Source: Candidatus Iainarchaeum sp.
Lineage (GTDB): Archaea; Iainarchaeota; Iainarchaeia; Iainarchaeales; JAGHAR01
Length of the DNA: 14,802 bases
Assembly (NCBI GenBank): GCA_021161405.1
Contig: JAGHAR010000114.1
Span: 1-14,802 of the forward strand
Direction of reading: 5' to 3'
The notes under the pieces are model-generated. The model did not search any database. It worked only from the letters and a program-made list of their open reading frames with translations, and was not told the DNA's origin. This document shows positions 14,489 to 14,802 of the stretch, piece after piece. Numbering within the stretch: the first letter of the stretch is position 1; each line of letters starts with the position of its first letter. A program made the translations under genes and the position numbers.

Positions 14489-14556
14489 ATGTGCGGGCAG
14501 GAAGGACCAACTCTCTTAGCATCCGGCTTTTCGCAAGAAAAGCCCTGCCCGCACAT
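14489..14556 (+). ncRNA. Putative structured small RNA (unclassified)
   Basis: Between porB and the convergent DHH gene lies a GC-rich island: 38 of 64 bases at 14491-14554 are G or C, with strongly AT-rich flanks. The ends form a perfect 10-bp stem, GTGCGGGCAG (14491-14500) with CTGCCCGCAC (14545-14554), extendable to 12 bp. Directly against it sits a perfect 8-bp hairpin, GGCTTTTC (14525-14532) with GAAAAGCC (14537-14544), closed by the GNRA tetraloop GCAA. The remaining 24 nt (14501-14524) are mostly unpaired, with a possible 3-bp GGA/TCC stem (14504-14506 with 14522-14524). A TATA box 24 nt upstream points to the plus strand. It does not match tRNA, C/D or H/ACA guide, SRP or RNase P RNA as I know them. 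It could instead be an elaborate 3' element of the por mRNA. Confidence 0.55.
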
Positions 14557-14576
14557 AATTAGATTTTATTCTAATT
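14557..14576. terminator. AT-rich inverted repeat, possible bidirectional terminator
   Basis: AATTAGA (14557-14563) and TCTAATT (14570-14576) form a perfect 7-bp inverted repeat around TTTTAT. It lies between the end of the RNA-like element and the stop of the convergent DHH gene, and T-rich stretches on both strands surround it. It is a plausible transcription end point in either direction. The AT-only stem is weak, so the T-richness may matter more than the hairpin. Confidence 0.4.
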
Positions 14577-14802
14577 CATTTATTAACGTTGTTATGGAAA
14601 TTTTGTAACAAATATTCTACAATTCTTTTCTTTATCTTTTTTAAGTGCTTTGCATTTGCTGAACCTGCTGCTGCTGGAATATGGCCGCCAGCAACACCAA
14701 TGCCTCTAACCGCAAACTCGAGCATTTCGTTACATCTAACCTTGAAATCAGCCCTTCTCGCAGAAAATAAAACATGCGAATTTTTTCTCTGAAATACAAC
14801 AA
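14576..14802 (-). CDS. DHH-family phosphoesterase (RecJ-like), C-terminal end only
   Basis: The minus-strand frame is open from the window edge to a TGA at 14576-14578, leaving 74 residues of a protein whose start lies beyond 14802. It carries the DHHA1-domain signature GGHIPAAAG (14663-14689), preceded by AVRGIGVAG and by strands VLFSARRADFKVRC. A basic helical tail (AKHLKKIKKRIVEYLL) closes it. DHH/DHHA1 proteins include RecJ-like single-strand nucleases and oligonucleotide or cyclic-dinucleotide phosphodiesterases. The GGH-AAG loop contacts nucleic acid or nucleotide substrate. The catalytic DHH motifs are outside the window, so the exact subfamily cannot be given. The plus-strand open frame over the same bases is a shadow. 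Confidence 0.8.
   Translation of the reverse strand, partial: VVFQRKNSHVLFSARRADFKVRCNEMLEFAVRGIGVAGGHIPAAAGSANAKHLKKIKKRIVEYLLQNFHNNVNK

Noticed and set aside
14491..14554. tRNA or permuted/mini tRNA (7-bp GTGCGGG/CCCGCAC acceptor-like ends)
   Set aside because: There is no T-arm with TTCRA loop at the right spacing, positions 8-9 are CA, and no anticodon arm forms. The inner hairpin is an 8-bp stem with a tetraloop.
14491..14556. H/ACA guide RNA (an ACA occurs at 14553-14555)
   Set aside because: The inner hairpin abuts the outer stem on the 3' side, so there is no two-sided pseudouridylation pocket. No kink-turn is visible, and the ACA lies partly within the stem.
14589..14792. Plus-strand 67-residue open frame near the end of the window
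   Set aside because: It is antisense to a clear DHHA1 coding frame (GGHIPAAAG) on the minus strand and has no family resemblance.

Overview
The window looks like part of an AT-rich archaeal chromosome. The main evidence is archaeal or archaeal-type families (DUF63, DUF357, diphthine synthase, Trm5, a four-subunit PorGDAB, a KaiC-like ATPase) together with TATA-box promoters placed about 25 nt upstream of starts that have no ribosome-binding site. Genes inside operons instead carry GGTG or GGAGG sites. A bacterial-style adenylate kinase with a zinc-type lid would fit several archaeal lineages, including DPANN groups, but I cannot name the organism. Almost every base is coding. I see no transposons, CRISPR arrays, tRNA or rRNA genes.

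Layout. Positions 1-444 (+) hold the end of a KaiC/RAD55-like ATPase. Positions 4998-469 (-) hold a five-gene operon: trm5 (tRNA G37 methyltransferase), adk, a P-loop small-molecule kinase, an aminoglycoside-phosphotransferase-fold kinase, and ahcY (S-adenosylhomocysteine hydrolase). Divergent from it, 5092-6969 (+) holds a DUF63 membrane protein, diphthine synthase and DUF357. Positions 7020-11261 (+) hold a cation-transport operon: a CPA2 cation/proton antiporter, a Ca2+-type P-type ATPase, and a coupled single-pass membrane protein with an external beta-rich domain. A lone acylphosphatase gene (11530-11258, -) meets that operon tail to tail. It is also divergent from porGDAB (11585-14435, +), which encodes pyruvate:ferredoxin oxidoreductase. 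Next comes a 64-68 nt GC-rich structured element with its own TATA box, probably a small RNA gene, then an AT-rich hairpin. The last piece is the C-terminal end of a DHH/DHHA1 (RecJ-like) protein on the minus strand.

How the genes fit together. Trm5 and DphB both use S-adenosylmethionine and release S-adenosylhomocysteine, which AhcY removes, so the left half has a translation-modification and SAM-recycling theme. The antiporter and ATPase probably couple proton or sodium and calcium fluxes. PorGDAB is a central carbon enzyme yielding acetyl-CoA and reduced ferredoxin.

The best candidates for something undescribed are the small RNA at 14489-14556 and the membrane protein at 10782-11261. The latter may be an accessory, beta-like subunit of the ATPase before it. 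The rest is mostly ordinary archaeal housekeeping.
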